From positions 1 to 7,934 of the forward strand of contig DASSZM010000074.1 of the NCBI GenBank assembly GCA_035702855.1: DNA of 7,934 nucleotides, read 5' to 3'. Under the pieces are notes generated by a model. The model did not search any database. It was given only the letters and a program-made list of their open reading frames with translations, and was not told where the DNA came from. The position numbers were made by a program, and so were the translations under genes. Numbering within the stretch: the first letter of the stretch is position 1; every line of letters starts with the position of its first letter. Source of the DNA: JAKAQB01 sp035702855. Its GTDB lineage: Bacteria > Actinomycetota > Acidimicrobiia > Acidimicrobiales > Palsa-688. Below are positions 6,387 to 7,934 of this stretch, piece by piece.

Positions 6387-7901
6387 TCAGCGGACCTCCT
6401 GGGGAAGTGAGAAGGCGACCGTCTCGGTTCGGACGGCCTCCGTGCGGATGTCGAGGGGGCCGAGGCCCCCGATCGCCTGGACGACCCGGTGCACCATCGC
6501 CTCGGGGGCGGACGCACCGGCGGTGATGCCGACGGTCGAGGCCTCGAGCAGCCAGTCGAGCTCGACGTCCCGCTCGTCGTCGACGAGGTACGCCGGGGTG
6601 CCGGCGCGTTCGGCGACTTCCACCAACCTACGGCTGTTGGAGCTCGTCGCGGAGCCGACCACGAGGATCAGGTCGCAGCGCGGGGCGATCGCCCGCACCG
6701 CTTCCTGGCGGTTGTGGGTGGCGTAGCAGATGTCCGACGCCGCCGGCCCGGTGAGCTGCGGGTAGCGGGCCCGGAGGGCGGCGATCGTCGCCGCCGTCTC
6801 GTCGGGCGCGAGGGTCGTCTGGGTCGTGTAGGACACGGGGCGCTCGGCGTCGAGGCGGAGCGCGGCCACGTCCGCCGGGGTCTCCACGAGGTGGATGTCG
6901 CTCGCCTCGCCGAGGGTGCCCTCGGTCTCGTCGTGTCCGGGGTGACCGATCAGGACCAGCTGGTGCCCGCGGTCGCGGAAGCGGCGCATCTCGGTGTGGA
7001 CCTTGGCGACGAGGGGGCAGGTGGCGTCGACGACCCGCAGGGAGCGGCGGGCTGCCTCGGCCCGCACGGCCGGCGCGACCCCGTGGGCCGAGAAGACCAC
7101 GGTGGCACCGTCGGGCACCTCGTCGAGCTCGCGCACGAACACGGCACCGCCGGCCTCGAGCTCGGCGACCACGTGCTCGTTGTGCACGATCTGGCGCCGG
7201 ACGTAGACCGGGGCGCCGAAGCGCTGGAGGCCCCGGCGGACCGTTTCGATCGCCCGCTCGACGCCGGCGCAGAACGAGCGAGGGCCGGCCAGCAGCATCG
7301 TGCGGGCCCGGACGGCGCTGGCCCAGCGCTCGACCAGGGGACCGGTGCGCTGCAGCGTGCGCAGGGCCCGGGCCAGGTCGGCGGCGGTGCCGGGCGACAC
7401 CAGCCGGCGCCCGGGGGCGTCGGCGACGACGCGGACGACGGCGGTCGGCCGTCCCCAGTCACCGGTGAGCAGGGCGACGGATTCGAGGTCGACGGCGATC
7501 GCCCCGCTGGCGGCGGCCAACGCCTGGCGCTGGGCGTCGTCCCGCACCAGGCGGGACGTGCTCACGACGCCGCCGACGGTGACCGGGAGGCCGGCCCGGC
7601 GCATGGCCCCGGCGAGCAGCGCCGCCGATGGCAGCTCGGCGGCGACGGAGCCGTCGGGGCGCAGCACCCGGTCGGCGACGACCACGTCGCCGCAGCCCAG
7701 CGCAGGTACGAGCCCGCCGGCGACGCCGGTCACGGCGACGGCGCGCACCCCGTGGGCGGCGGCCGCGGCCTGGTGCTCGCCGACGCCGGCTGCCGCCCGG
7801 CCGGGGCCGGTCCCGGTGCGGGCGACCAGCGCCCCCGGGGCGCCGCGTCCGACGGCACGCGCCTCGAGGCGCATGGGGGCGAGGGCGAGGAGGCTGGTCA
7901 C
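6387..7901 (-). CDS. hpnG-ispH: Bifunctional fusion: hopanoid phosphorylase HpnG + 4-hydroxy-3-methylbut-2-enyl diphosphate reductase IspH
   Basis: One uninterrupted 504-residue frame joins two enzymes. Residues 1 to about 195 resemble nucleoside phosphorylases of the HpnG type: RTGTGPGRA (28-36), VTGVAGGL (57-64), GDVVVADRVL (71-80) and the base/ribose-site motif VDLES (137-141). HpnG removes adenine from adenosylhopane, leading to ribosylhopane. Residues from about 201 are a complete IspH, the last MEP-pathway step to IPP and DMAPP. Its [4Fe-4S] ligands are Cys211 (SFCAGV), Cys295 (VDATCPLVAKVH) and Cys392 (DICYATHNRQ). Active-site histidines are His240 (VHNEH), His273 (SAHGV) and His320 (GHPGHDETEGT, with Glu325), with SYTTQTTL and GSATSSNS also present. 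The linker is only about 10 residues. Met202 could start a free IspH, but no Shine-Dalgarno precedes it. The GTG start is preferred because LLALAPMRLEARAV is the phosphorylase first strand; it overlaps the upstream stop (GTGA). The phosphorylase half is shorter than usual for stand-alone HpnG. Confidence 0.93.
   Translation of the reverse strand: MTSLLALAPMRLEARAVGRGAPGALVARTGTGPGRAAAGVGEHQAAAAAHGVRAVAVTGVAGGLVPALGCGDVVVADRVLRPDGSVAAELPSAALLAGAMRRAGLPVTVGGVVSTSRLVRDDAQRQALAAASGAIAVDLESVALLTGDWGRPTAVVRVVADAPGRRLVSPGTAADLARALRTLQRTGPLVERWASAVRARTMLLAGPRSFCAGVERAIETVRRGLQRFGAPVYVRRQIVHNEHVVAELEAGGAVFVRELDEVPDGATVVFSAHGVAPAVRAEAARRSLRVVDATCPLVAKVHTEMRRFRDRGHQLVLIGHPGHDETEGTLGEASDIHLVETPADVAALRLDAERPVSYTTQTTLAPDETAATIAALRARYPQLTGPAASDICYATHNRQEAVRAIAPRCDLILVVGSATSSNSRRLVEVAERAGTPAYLVDDERDVELDWLLEASTVGITAGASAPEAMVHRVVQAIGGLGPLDIRTEAVRTETVAFSLPQEVR
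6395..6400 (-). promoter_or_regulatory. Ribosome binding site of hpnH, inside the end of hpnG-ispH
   Basis: On the minus strand AGGAGG sits 8 bases before the hpnH ATG and within the last codons of the fusion gene. It is the strongest Shine-Dalgarno match in the window and fixes the hpnH start. It allows efficient initiation even though there is no space between the two genes. Confidence 0.85.
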
Positions 7902-7934
7902 GCCCGGGCACGCATGGCCGCCACGTACCGGCCG
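7898..7934 (-). CDS. Partial CDS, 3' end; probable squalene-hopene cyclase
   Basis: The minus-strand frame entering from the right edge gives GRYVAAMRARA and then TGA at 7898-7900. This stop overlaps the GTG start of the fusion gene by two bases. The GRY followed by a short basic tail resembles the usual end of squalene-hopene cyclases (for example ALGRYKQAIERR, recalled from Alicyclobacillus). A cyclase gene is also the expected neighbour of hpnG and hpnH, since it makes the HpnH substrate. Only 11 full codons are visible, so the identification rests mostly on context. Confidence 0.45.
   Translation of the reverse strand, partial: GRYVAAMRARA

Noticed and set aside
7296..7298. Internal ATG (Met202) as the start of a separate IspH
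   Set aside because: No stop codon separates it from the phosphorylase half and no Shine-Dalgarno precedes it, so a single fused product is the simpler reading.

Overview
The window looks like chromosomal DNA from a high-GC actinobacterium. It is very G/C-rich by eye, strongly biased to G/C in third codon positions, and carries an actinobacterial-type GT4 glycogen synthase beside a mycobacterial-like GlgC. Acidimicrobiia or a neighbouring deep actinobacterial class would fit, but that placement is a guess. I see no insertion sequences, tRNAs, rRNAs, CRISPR arrays or phage genes.

Layout. Positions 1-130 are a short upstream region with an imperfect 21-bp palindrome, a possible -10 element and a ribosome binding site. 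They lead into a plus-strand 14-helix MFS transporter (131-1912). Everything else lies on the minus strand and reads from right to left: the last codons of a probable squalene-hopene cyclase (7898-7934), a fused hopanoid phosphorylase HpnG plus IspH (6387-7901), the radical SAM adenosylhopane synthase HpnH (5382-6386), a 245-bp spacer with a strong hairpin, a classical short-chain dehydrogenase (4351-5136), GlgC (3112-4341) and a GlgA/GlgM-type glycosyltransferase (1916-3112). The transporter and the glycosyltransferase genes converge with only 3 bp between their stop codons.

How the genes work together. The right half is a hopanoid tail module. IspH makes the C5 precursors IPP and DMAPP, the cyclase makes diploptene/hopene, HpnH adds 5'-deoxyadenosine to give adenosylhopane, and HpnG removes adenine on the way to ribosylhopane. 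The junctions are extremely tight: stop and start codons overlap at the cyclase/HpnG-IspH boundary and abut exactly at the IspH/HpnH boundary. The left half is a glycogen/alpha-glucan module: GlgC makes ADP-glucose and the GT4 enzyme uses it. The SDR sits between the two modules and is the least explained enzyme; it could belong to either or neither.

The most notable items are the HpnG-IspH fusion, the SDR as a possible hopanoid side-chain reductase, and the joining of hopanoid and glycogen genes on one strand. I see no wholly unknown system; the novelty is in fusion and arrangement.
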